Shown: one piece after another, positions 44,624-54,539 of the stretch
Numbering within the stretch: the first letter of the stretch is position 1
Layout of the letters: every line of letters begins with the position of its first letter
Origin: Anisodus tanguticus
Taxonomy: Eukaryota > Streptophyta > Magnoliopsida > Solanales > Solanaceae
Assembly: GCA_034509755.1 (NCBI GenBank)
Contig: CM067562.1
Location: forward strand, 35,279,501 to 35,343,500
Direction of reading: 5' to 3'
Length of the DNA: 64,000 bases
Position numbers and translations under genes: made by a program
The notes under the pieces: model-generated
Told to the model about the DNA's origin: nothing
Database searches by the model: none
Seen by the model: only the letters and a program-made list of their open reading frames with translations

Positions 44624-47600
44624 TTTTTTTTTTGAAGCCACAGCCTCGCGGCTTGTGGAATTTTATTAATAATAAATAAAGAAAGACAAGGGGCCCCGAA
44701 GGGGAAGTACAAGCAGGGGGGAGATTTCCTGTTACCCCACTAGTCTACTCCTATAAGGCCTAAGAGCTAAATTCTAACAAGAATGTAAAAAGAAAGAACT
44801 GGACAGCATCAAGTATTCTATGATCCTCATAGAGTTTATAATACACTCTATGATGATATTACAAATGAGAATGCTAACATAGTGAAGAAATAAGATAAGC
44901 ACGAAAGTATTAGCATCTACCTCCGAACTTATAAAGTCCTCCACTTGCGGCAATACTTCCTTCTCGTCTTCCAAGTATTCATGAAACTTAATCATTTCTT
45001 CTTGGAGTTGATCAGTGACTCAGGGGGTCCAACATATTTAGAAGGATCCCTCATTTTTGAAGCATCAAATTGGACTTTCTTCTTGGCTTCTCTCATTGGC
45101 ATTTTCCTGACTGTTGGCATCTTGCCATCCCAGCTGTTCTTCCGCGTGAGTTTTTTCTTTGTACTTTGCACATTGCGGGGCGACAGGTTCCCTTTCTGGA
45201 TGACAAGCATGCGGTCTGGGGCCAGGGAGTCCTCCTCGGCATCCGACCATTCTGACTTGCTAGCAATATTACCAAAGGGATCGGACATTACCTGTCTTTG
45301 CTTGGCCTGCCTTGCTGCTTCTGAGTAGAGCTCCCCCAACGTCTTGCCTCCCATCTCATCTACATTACCCGGTCCTCCTTGAATAGGTCCTTCTAGCAGA
45401 TGTACCTGATCTGGGGCGTCTTCCACGGCAATCGGTTTGGCATCCTCATCAATCTCATCCTCGGCCGCAGGAGCCATGTTGCCTTCCAGTTCCATATCTT
45501 CAGCATCTGTATCCTCCTCATATAAGCCATAGGCATCATAGTCACGGTAATTATGTGGTGGTTCTGCCAGGAACAGAGCCATTTCTTCTTCATCATCCGT
45601 GTCTCCGCCCATCTCCACATACTCCTCTACACTTAGATCTGGATAATAGGATTGCTTATCCGCGAATGCCTCCTCAAAAGATGACATGCCCATAAATTGT
45701 CCATGTTTCTCCAATTTTTTGTTAAAAATTTGCCGAAATCGTTCTCTGTCGGACAATCCAGAATCAACCTCCTCCACGTCAGCCTCCTCTCCATCTGTCT
45801 CACACCATCTCTTTCTCTCACTGTCTGTGGGAGCAATTGTGGCAGTACTAACAGAGGGAATTTCGGAAGTGGCTTTATTTAAAGTGCAAGGTTGTGATGG
45901 GAATGAAAAGGCATTTTTAAGCCAATTTTGTGTAGTTGGGCTTTTTGTGATTGGGTTGTATTCTGTGGCTGTGGGATTAAGATTTGGCTTTGGATTTGGG
46001 TTTGAAGTTGAGCCCGTGTCTGAGATGGATTGGGGACTTTGGGTATCGGATTGGATTTTTTGGGATTGGGCCGGATTTAATTGGGCCGAGGGGGGTGTGG
46101 GGTTGGGAAGTGGGCTCGGGATGGGAGTGGGGTCCGGGTTAATGGATACGGGTTTGGGTGTGGGTTTCGGGTCGGGTAAGGTTTCCGGGTCAGTGGAGGT
46201 TTCGGGTATGGGGTTTTTTGGTGGGTCGGGTTGCGGTGGTTTAGGGTTTAGCGATGAAGCGGTTTCGGGCAGTAGCGGTATAGGGTTTTGGGGTGGTTTC
46301 GGGCAGGGGGTGATTTCGGGGGCTGCGGCTAGTGGTTGAGGGATGGCGGAATATATTTCCGTCACCTGGGGGTGGTGGCAGGGTGGTTTTCTGGTGGTAT
46401 GGCAGTGGAGGCGTTGATAGTGGTTTCAAGAGTAGTGGTATTAGGGTTAGCGTTTAGAGGGTGGTTTTGGGCTAAACAAGGCCCAATGAGGGGGGCGGGT
46501 AATAGGGTTTCTGATGGGTGGTATCCGGGAGCAGGGAGGGTCGCCGGTAGGGTTTCCGGCGCCGCTTAGGGTTCCGGTAGGGTTTCCGGTAGCGCCAAGG
46601 ATTCCGGTAGGGTTTCCAGCGTCAGAAATTTTAGAGGGGTCATTTTTTGCTGGGGAATCAGTTTCCGACTCCTGGACAGTGGTTCCGGTTGCCCTAGGCT
46701 CCGTAATCACTGTTCCAGCCGCCGGAATTACTGTTCCAGTGGATTTTGAGGGTGGTTTTGGATTTTGATTCTTGTTTTTCTTGTTTTTTCGAGTGACTGT
46801 AATCCATTTGTTGGATGGGGCATGAATCAAAGCATTGGTAGTTGAGATATGGGCTTGTTGGGTAGGGTTTGACGAGGATGGAATAGGGGTTGAAGCCTTA
46901 CCTTTGCCTATTGCCAATTCCGTCGCTCTCGCCGTCGCCACCTTGTCGCCATCTTGTCCTTAGCTTTTTCCGCCGCAATTTCGGTTTTAGATTCCAACAT
47001 CCATCAACATCATGCCCTTGTAGCTTGCAATTAGTACAATATTTTGGCTTGAAATCATATCTAATTTTTTGTATTTCAGTTGTGATTCCATCTCATTCGC
47101 CCACTTGAATTACAACATGTTGGGGATGGTTCTTGAGCAAATCAAACTCCACTTTGACTCTAGCACAACTTGGCCTTGTTTTATTCAAAGTGGCCGCATC
47201 AATGGCAATTGGGGAGCCCACTGCCGCCGCCAAAGAGAAAAGAGTAGACTCTCCGTAGTAATGTGGGGATAATCCGGGGAATGAAATCCATCCATATGCA
47301 TATCTACTCTCCTCCGCCGGATTAAAAGATACATCCCATTTGAAGGTTCTCATAAAATAGGGCCTATTCTTCTCCTTAATCTCAAAAGTTTGTCTTGACA
47401 ACAAAGTGTCAAAATCTTCACCAATTGTGCATCGAATCAAGACATGCCTATCACAAAGCAAACCAATACGTACCTCCGCCTTCAATCCACATTGCTTTGG
47501 GATGACATTTCGTAGGAAGGCTATGTCGGGCCATCCATGGCTAAACTTTCCAACAATTGCAAGTGTTAAGTCTTGGTGATGAATCATCACCTCCACTTCC

Positions 47601-47925
47601 TTCTTCTCAAACCTAATCGTAGGCTCACCATGTAGGTAAACAATAGGCTTGATTGGGATTGGAATTGACATGAGAGAGGGGTCGCCGCAAGGCCTAGGGT
47701 TTCCGCCATTGGCAGTTTTGGAAATCTGCAATGGCGGGATGGTTGGGAATGATTTGAAGAGCTGTGAGTAGTCTAGGGGGTGCGCGGGGTTGGGAGGAGG
47801 ATGGCCGACCTCAGGAGGAGGCCGGCCAGTGGCCGGAATGGCCATTTTTGGCCGGAATCGCTGTTTGGGAAAAGTCGCCGAAAATCGCCTCAAGTTGAGA
47901 GCGTTTTTTCGGACCGTGTTTCGGT
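44624..47925 (-). mobile_element. LINE unit A (ORF1-only, type I C terminus)
   Basis: The unit reads 5' to 3' on the minus strand: a short 5' UTR (ACGGTCCGAAAAAACGCTCT region, 47925-47895), ORF1, a 3' UTR with the hairpin-forming TATGATCCTCATAGAG...CTCTATGATGATA (about 44818-44858), an AATAAAAT signal, the terminal hairpin (44638-44658) and a 10-base tail. Both ends abut telomere-like arrays. No ORF2 sequence is present. Confidence 0.88.
44992..47893 (-). pseudogene. ORF1/Gag-like protein of LINE unit A
   Basis: The N-terminal part (47893-47093) starts MRRFSATFPKQRF and includes GRPPPEVGHPPP, YLHGEPTIRFEKKEVEVMIH, IVGKFSHGWPDIAFL and TRPSCARVKVEFDLL, the DUF4283-like domain. The knuckle region near 47030 is frameshifted. 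The linker (46941-46447) has the GNPTG repeats. The C-terminal 457 codons (46365-44992) are Pro-rich, then hold AFSFPSQPCTLNK, RKRWCETDGEE, a very acidic stretch, and a basic end with MREAKKKVQFDASK and INSKKK. This long type I module is shared with unit F. At least two breaks prevent a full product. Confidence 0.82.
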
Positions 47926-48217
47926 GGGGTTTGGGGTTTAGGGTTTAGGGTTCAGGGTTTAGGGTTCAGGGTTCAGGGTTCAGGGTTCAGGGTTCAGGGT
48001 CCAGGGTCCAGGGTCCAGGGTCCAGGGTCCAGGGTCCAGGGTCCAGGGTCCGGGGTCCGGGGTCGGGGTCGGGGTCCAGGGTCCAGGGTCCGGGGTCCGG
48101 GGTCGGGGTCCGGGGTCCAGGGTCCGGGGTCCGGGGTTCGGTGGTTCGGGTCCGGGGTTCGTGGTTCGGGTTCGGGTTCAGGGTTTAGGGTTTAGGGTTT
48201 AGGGTTTAGGGTTTAGG
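47926..48217 (+). repeat. Telomere-like array 2
   Basis: It starts with TTTGGGG and TTTAGGG, passes through TTCAGGG, a block of TCCAGGG and TCCGGGG, degenerate GTTCGGG, and ends with about six canonical TTTAGGG units before the T-tract of unit B. The zonation (canonical at both ends, variant blocks inside) is clear. Confidence 0.9.
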
Positions 48218-51043
48218 TTTTTTTTGAAGCCACGGCCTCGCGGCTTGTGGAATTTTATTAATAATAAATAAAGAAAGACAAGGGGCCCCAAAGGGGAAGT
48301 ACAAGCAGGGGGGAGATTTCCTGTTACCCCACTAGTCTACTCCTATAAGGCCTAAAAAGGAAAAACTAACCTGAATGTAGAAAAAAGGAACTTGAAAATA
48401 TCAAGTATTTAATGATCATCACAGAGTTTATAATGCACTCTATGATGATGTTACAAATGATGATACTAAGATAATGAAGAACTACCAAGAGGACAAAGCT
48501 ATAGACTACCTCTGGCCTGATGAAGTCTTCAATATGATGTACCTTTTCTTGCTCATCCTCTAAATATGTATGAAATTGTATCATTCCTTGAGTGATCGGA
48601 GTATTGCCCTTCTGCGAAAAGCTCTTTCTGCTCTCTTACTTCTTATAGGTTCTGGGGCCCTACCCGCTGCATTATATATCGGGGTCGACACATTCACTGT
48701 CTCTCTTGGTATTATCTGTCTGTGTGGCATAGCAGATGGAGTCTGTACAGACCCCGTATCACCAGTAGTAAAGGATGAAGATGAAGATACCTGTGAATGT
48801 ACCTCCTGTGCTTTGTCTAGCTGCTTCATTACTGATCTGGCCCTTGGTGCTTCTAAGACATAATCAGCCGGATCCTTGAACATGGTTGTCAAAGCCTCTG
48901 GTCATGCCCTCAAGTTCCAACCCCTCATTTGTTGTGAATCCTAGCATCCTCAGTGCCCGTGGATGCAAAATATTCGCATCAAGTCGCACTATAGGCGTGT
49001 CGGAATCAATTGAGCCAACCGGGGACCTTGGCTCTCTAAAGTCCATAGTGATTTGGGCATACCCGTCGTCATCTGATTCGGCTTCCTCCTCAACACAATC
49101 ATCACCCCACTTCCTCCTTTCACTACTTGAGGTAGGCAACTCCAACACAAGATTGATTAAGCTTAACCAAACCTTCAAAGGAGCTTAAGGTACAAATAGG
49201 GGTGTATGTAGATGTTTGGGGATTTAAACACGAAATTGGCTTTTGGTTTGGGTTAATATTAGGTCTCGGGTTTTGGGCTATTGGGCCAAGGGGGGTGTCT
49301 CGGGTAGGGTTTGGTCTCGGGTTGGGAGGCGGTATCGGTTGGGCCGAGGGGTCGGAAAAAATTGGGTTGGGTTCGGGTAATGGGCCCATATTAGGATTGG
49401 GCTGGATTCGAGTGTGTGGGCCGGGTCGGGTTTCAGAACTGGGTGGGTATTTTGGGTGACCCGAAACCACTGTTGGGAGTGGTTTAGGGTTTTGAGGATT
49501 TGGGCCGGGTAGGGTTAGGTTCTCGGGTAGGGTTTCTTGTAGCGGTTTAGGGTTTTGGGTGGTGGTTTCGAGCAAGCTGGGTGGCGGCGGCTGCTGGGAG
49601 GGTCCCGGAATACCAGGGAGGTTTCCGGTGATGTTTTCCGGCAGCCCAGAGCCGTTTCCGAGGCTAGGGTTTTGAGGGGTAGTGGTTTTAGGGTTAGGGT
49701 TTCGTGGGAGGGTGGTTTCGGGGCTAGGGTTTACCGGGTGGGTAGGGTTTGGCGGCGGGTTGATGGAGTTAGGGTTTAGGGGGCGGTAAGTGGTTTCCGG
49801 TTGGGTTTGTTGCCGGGATTCTGTTTCCGGCATGGAAAATTGTCGGAATTACTATTTTTTCCGCCGGAACAGTGGGCAAATTGGGTTTTTGTGTTGATTT
49901 TGGATTTTGTAGCAAGGATTTTTTGGTGTTCTTGCTAATAACAGTGGTCCATTCATTTGTGATGGGGGGTTTTGCGATTTGGTTGGGATGTGAGGGTCGG
50001 GGAGGCTAGGGTTAGAAGAGGAAGGGTTAGGGTTTGAGGCCTTACCTTTGCCCTTTGCTGCCGTCGCCACCTTCTCTCCGCCATCTGATTTCTCTCTTTC
50101 CGGCAATAGTTCCGGATGCAGAATCCAACACCCATGCACATCATGCCCTTGTAGTTTACAATTGGGACAATACTTGGGCAAGAAATCATACCTAATCTTG
50201 CCAGAATGAATTTTTGTACCTTCTCCTTCTCCAATTTGAATATTGTATCTTGTGGGATGTTCCTTCCTCAAATCGGCTTCAACCTTAACCCTAGCACAAC
50301 TAGGGCGAGTCTTATTCTTGGTAGCCGCATCTATGGAGATGGGTTTGCCCACCGAAGATGCTAGGGATAACAAAATCGATTCGACAAAGAAATTGGGAGC
50401 CAAGTTTGGGAAAGAAATCCAAATCACAGCAAGACTTGTCTCCTCTTCCGGATTAAACCACATATCCCATTTGAATGTTCTCATCAAGAAGGACTTCGAT
50501 TGTTCCTTAATAAAAAAACTTGGCCGAGACATCAATGACACATAATCTTCTTCGATTGTGCATCGAATCAACACATGTATATTGTGCAACAGACCAATCT
50601 TAACATCTGCCTTGAGTTCACATTGCTTCAGTATAGCCGTCCTCAAGAAATTGAGATCTGGCATGCCATGGCTAAACTTGCCTATGACGGCAAAGTTTAG
50701 GTCTTGTTGCTCGATTGTCAATGCAACTTCTTGGTGGATAAGCCGTATGGTAGGCTCACCGTGAAGGTAGTGAAGGGGCTTTCTCGGAAACTCATATTTT
50801 CCGCCATGGCTAGGGTTTTCGCCATTGGCAGAAATGGGGGATTTGAAGAGATTGGCGTATGTAGTGGGTTGGGGATTGGCAGGGGGTATCGTCGGGGGCT
50901 GGACGACCTCGGGAGGAGGCCGTCCAATGGCCACCATGGCCATCGGAGGGCTGAAGAAGGCTCGGCTTTTGGTTTTCCTTGAAAACGCCGGAAATCGCCC
51001 CTTTCCTTGGGAGCGTTTTCCGTAGCGTGTTTCAAAGAAAAGT
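48218..51043 (-). mobile_element. LINE unit B (ORF1-only, type II C terminus)
   Basis: This minus-strand unit is about 2.8 kb, with an 8-base tail (48218-48225), terminal hairpin at 48230-48250 and the internal stem-loop at about 48411-48449. The 5' end ACTTTTCTTTGAAACACGCT differs from the GAAACACGGTCCG of units A, C, D and E. The copy is therefore of another subfamily. Confidence 0.87.
48581..50943 (-). pseudogene. ORF1/Gag-like protein of LINE unit B
   Basis: The first frame (50943-49852, 363 codons) starts MAMVAIGRPPPEVVQPP and contains YLHGEPTIRL, VIGKFSHGMPDLNFL, MRTFKWDMWFNPEEETS and the knuckle CPNCKLQGHDVHGC with all four ligands. Two stops in a row (TAG TAA, 49854-49849) follow a presumed frameshift. 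The Pro/Asn-rich linker (49833-49123) leads to SSSERRKWGDDCVEEEAES, an acidic segment, and a basic tail (RSKRAERAFRRRAILR, ending 48581) in a third frame. Confidence 0.82.
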
Positions 51044-51220
51044 GGGGTTTAGGGTTTAGAGTTTAGGGTTTAGGGTTCAGGGTTCAGGGTTCAGGGTTCA
51101 GGGTTCAGGGTTCAGGGTTCAGGGTTCAGGGTTCTGGGTTTAGGGTTCAGGGTTCAGGGTTCAAGGGTCAAGGGTCAAGGGTCAAGGGTCAAGGGTCAAG
51201 GGGTTCAGGGTTCAGGGTTC
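51044..51220 (+). repeat. Telomere-like array 3
   Basis: TTTAGGG units adjoin the unit B 5' end, then a run of TTCAGGG, one TTCTGGG, a block of TCAAGGG, and TTCAGGG again before the 13-base T-tract of unit C. Confidence 0.9.
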
Positions 51221-51237
51221 TTTTTTTTTTTTTGAAG

Positions 51238-51258
51238 CCACAGCCTCGCGGCTTGTGG
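51238..51258 (-). other. Terminal hairpin with GNRA tetraloop (all units)
   Basis: The sense strand reads CCACAAGCC-GCGA-GGCTGTGG: stem halves GCC/GGC and CCACA/TGTGG with one bulged A, closed by a GCGA loop. Unit D (54560-54580) has GAGA instead of GCGA, still a GNRA loop. Unit G (41981-42001) has a T-G wobble in the stem. It stands five bases before the A-tail in every unit. By analogy with other LINEs it may be the reverse transcriptase recognition site. Confidence 0.8.
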
Positions 51259-51416
51259 TATTTTATTAATAATAAATAAAATGACAAGGGGCCCAAAGGG
51301 GAAGTACAAGTAGGGGGGACTCATCCTATTACCCCACGAGACTATCCTATAAGGCCTAAAAGAAATCTAACCTGAATGTAGAAAAAAGGAACTTGAAATA
51401 ATCAAGTATTCTATGA

Positions 51417-51450
51417 TCATCATAGAGTTTATAATACACTCTATGATGAT
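51417..51450 (-). other. Conserved 3' UTR stem-loop (all units)
   Basis: ATCATCATAGAG and CTCTATGATGAT form a perfect 12-bp stem around an 11-base loop (TTTATAATACA). The same structure is found in units A (about 44822-44858, one mismatch), B (48411-48449), D (54737-54771), E (57667-57702), F (61209-61245) and, with AT-rich changes on both sides, G (41792-41826). The pairing is kept while the bases vary, which suggests a selected RNA structure. Confidence 0.75.
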
Positions 51451-51580
51451 ATTACAAATGATGATACTAACATAAAGATAGGATAATATAAGGACAAAGC
51501 TAATGTCTACCTCTGAGCTTATAAAATCCTCAATATGATGTATCTTTTCCGCCGATCTTCCAAATATTCTTGAAATTGGA

Positions 51581-54207
51581 TCATTTCTTTGCTTTGGAGC
51601 GTGTGGTAATCGCCGTGGTAGCCGTAGCTAGTGTCCTCTTCTTTTCTTGCTTTTTGTTGGACTTTGCTTCAAATCTTCTTTGTTCTTGTCTGCACCGTTC
51701 CATGTATTCCGCATGTGGCAAATCCATGAGCGCTACAAACTCGTCATCCGTCATATCCGAGTGATATGCATTTTTGAAAGCATGAAATTGTTTGTAGGTC
51801 ATGTTATTTCTATAGATAGGAGCCCCTTCATCCGATTCCGCCAATCTTTCGAACTCATCAAGCCCATCAAATCCACCACTAGCGGCTGCCTCCGCAAGTT
51901 GGCTATAGATAGATTCAATTGACTCATCTTCTCCGAATCCCATTGCCGCAACCGATGCCTCAATCTCCTTATTTTCTTTCTCATTGTCACACCATCTCCT
52001 TCTCCGACTACTACTAGTCGAACTTGAGGATCCTTTCGCGGGGAATGAGAATGCTTTTTTCACCCATTCCTCAGCGACATGAGCCTTAGTTTTAGGTGTG
52101 AATTCACTAGAAGAAGAGATAGGTCTTTTACCCGATTTTGTCGCATTGTACACAGTTCCATCCAAAGCAGCAACAAAGTCAGGATTGGCTACAGTGATAG
52201 CCATGCAGTTGGAGCTCTCGGTGGATGATTCAACAACGACTTGTCTTCATCCCGCTGTACCGGTGATTTCAAGTGTCTCATACTCTTGTGTCCGCCCAAC
52301 AATATTCTTCTTTGGATTTGAATTTGTGGGGGTGCTTATTGGGCTTGAATTTGGGTCGGTTGGTGGGCTCGGTTTTTGGACTGATATTGTATTCGGGTTA
52401 GGATAGTTTGGTCTTGGGTTAGGATTGTTTGGGCTCGGGTTGGGGGAGTTTCGGGAGGGGTTGGGTATTTCCGGGTTGGGTGTTTCTCGGGTGGGTAAGG
52501 GTGGACCCGGATTTGAGTTTGTGGGTAGGGTCGGGTTGGTTTGTGGGTCGGGTTTTGTGGATGGGCCTGCTTGGTCCGTCACGGGTTGGGCCGTGATGGA
52601 TTGCGATTGGGTCAATTTTGGTAAGGTGGTTTCGGGTCGGGTTAGGGATAATGGGCTAGAATTTTGGGTGGGTTTTGCTGGTGGGTTGATGTCCGGAATG
52701 TCCAGTGGGTGGTTTCCGGCAGGTGGTTTAGGGTTTTGGGATGTAGTGGTTTCGGGTAGAGAGGTATTAGGGTTAGGGTTTTGGGAGTAGTTTTGGGCCA
52801 TTCCGCTAGGGTTTGGCCCAGCAGCCACCACAACCGCTAGGGTTTCGGTGGGTGGGGCCGCCCGGACGGGGAGGGTCTTGCCGGTAGGGTTCCGGTGGAG
52901 TTGCCGGCGCCGCCTAGGGTTCCGGTGGGATTTCCGGCGCCGCCAAGAATTCCGGTAGGGTTTCCGGCGTCGGAAATCTCAAAAAATGTATTTTTTTGTA
53001 GGATTGTATTTTCCGTCGCTTGGACAGTGTTTCCGACTGCCAATGACGTCGTTTTCACTGTTCCAGTCGCCGGAATAGGGGTTTCTTTCGAAATGGATGG
53101 TTTTTTTGTATTTTGGGGTGGGTTTGGGTTGCCTTTTCCAGTGGTTTTCCGTCTATGATTGACGGATTGCCATTCGGAATTGGTAGGGTGAGAGGTAGAA
53201 GAAAGGGGGGGATGAGTAGGGTGGTGAGACTTACTTTTTTCACCTCCTGCCGCCGTCAAACCTCCTGCCACCGCCGGATTCCCCTTGTTTGGTCTCAATT
53301 CCGGATTGAGTTTCCAACATCCAATTGCGTCATGTCCTTGTAGCTTGCAATTTGTACAATATTTGGGCAAGAAATCATATCTAATCCTTTGTTGTGTAGA
53401 TGTAATTTCCGCCCCTTTACCCACTTGAATTAACACACTCTTGGGATGACTTTGTAGCAAATCAACTTCTACCTTTACTCTTGCACTACTAGGCCTTGTT
53501 TTATTCCTTGTAGCCGAATCAATGGATATAGGCTTGCCCACCGAAGCCGCCATGGAGAAAAGAGAGGATTCACCATGGAAGTGTGGGGGCAATCCAGGGA
53601 AGGAAATCCATCCATAAGTAAAACGTGTCTCCTCCTCCGGATTGAAAGTAACATCCCATTTGAAAGTTCTCATCAAGTAGGGCTTGTTCTTCTCCTTTAT
53701 TTCAAAGGTTTGTCTTGACATCAAAGTATCATAATCCTCCGCAATCGTGCATCGAATCAAGACATGTCTATCACAAAGCAATCCAATATTCACCTCCGCC
53801 TTCAAAACACATTGCTTTGGAATCAAGGTTCTCAATAAACCAATTTCGGGCCAACCATGGCTAAACTTGCCTATGACCGCAAGATTTAATTCTTGTTGAT
53901 GTATCATCACCTCCACTTCCTTCTTCTCAAACCTAACAGTAGGCTCACCATGTAGGTAAACAATAGGCTTGATTGGAATCGAAATGGACATGGGGGAGGT
54001 AGTGCCGCAAGGGCTAGGGTTTCCGCCATTGTTGGCAGTTTCGGGAGTTGACAAATTCGGGAGGTTGGGGGTTGATTTGAAGAGGTTGGAGTAGTTGAGA
54101 GGGTGCGCGGGGTTGGGGGGGTGATGGCCGACCTCAGGAGGAGGCCGGCCAGTGGCCGGAAAGGCTGTTTGGGAAAAGTCGCTGAAAGTCGCCGAAAATC
54201 GCCTCAA
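51581..54207 (-). pseudogene. ORF1/Gag-like protein of LINE unit C
   Basis: The first 456 codons (54207-52837) are open: MRRFSATFSDFSQ, GRPPPEVGHHPP, the DUF4283-like domain (VIGKFSHGWPEIGLL, MRTFKWDVTFNPEEETRF, TRPSSARVKVEVDLL), the knuckle CTNCKLQGHDAIGC, and GNPTG repeats. A frameshift near 52835 leads into the Pro/Asn-rich linker (to 52247). One TGA, where unit E has an Arg codon, precedes the type III module (52204-51581): AFSFPAKGSSSS, SRRRRWCDNEKENKE, an acidic helical stretch, MTYKQFHAFKNAYH and a Lys-rich end TTRSKAKK. Confidence 0.85.
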
Positions 54208-54248
54208 GTTGAGAGCGTTTTTTTCGGACCGTGTTTCGGTGAAAAGTG

Positions 54249-54539
54249 GGGTTCAGGGTTCAGGGTTCAGGGTTCGGGGTTCAGGGTTCAGGGTTCGGGG
54301 TTCGGGGTTCGGGGTTCAGGGTTCCGGGGTTCGGGGTTCGGGGTCCGGGGTTCCGGGGTTCGGGGTCTGGGGTTCCGAGGTCCGGGGTTCAGGGGTTCAG
54401 GGTTCGGGGTTCGGGGTTCGGGGTTCGGGGTTCGGGGTTCGGGGTTCGGGTTCGGGTTTTTCGGGGTTCGGGGTTCGGGGTTCGGGGTTCGGGGTTTGTG
54501 GTTGGGTTCAGGGTTCATGGTTCAGGGTTCAGGGTTTAG
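54249..54539 (+). repeat. Telomere-like array 4
   Basis: TTCAGGG units, a long block of TTCGGGG with occasional 8-base TTCCGGGG, some degenerate GTTCGTG-like words, and a last TTCAGGG-TTTAG that meets the 16-base T-tract of unit D. Open frames of up to 179 codons across it (Gly/Ser/Val/Arg repeats) are composition artefacts. Confidence 0.9.

Larger units (their letters stand above)
51221..54248 (-). mobile_element. LINE unit C (ORF1-only, type III C terminus)
   Basis: The tail is 13 A (51221-51233), the terminal hairpin lies at 51238-51258 and the internal stem-loop at about 51416-51450. The 5' end includes CCCCACTTTTCACCGAAACA and so is slightly longer than that of unit A. Closely related to unit E. 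Confidence 0.88.

Noticed and set aside
45686..46339. Plus-strand Gly/Val/Phe-rich frame opposite LINE ORF1 (others at 55171-55923 and 58569-59156)
   Set aside because: These mirror the Pro/Asn-rich linker on the coding strand and have no conserved start or domain between units.
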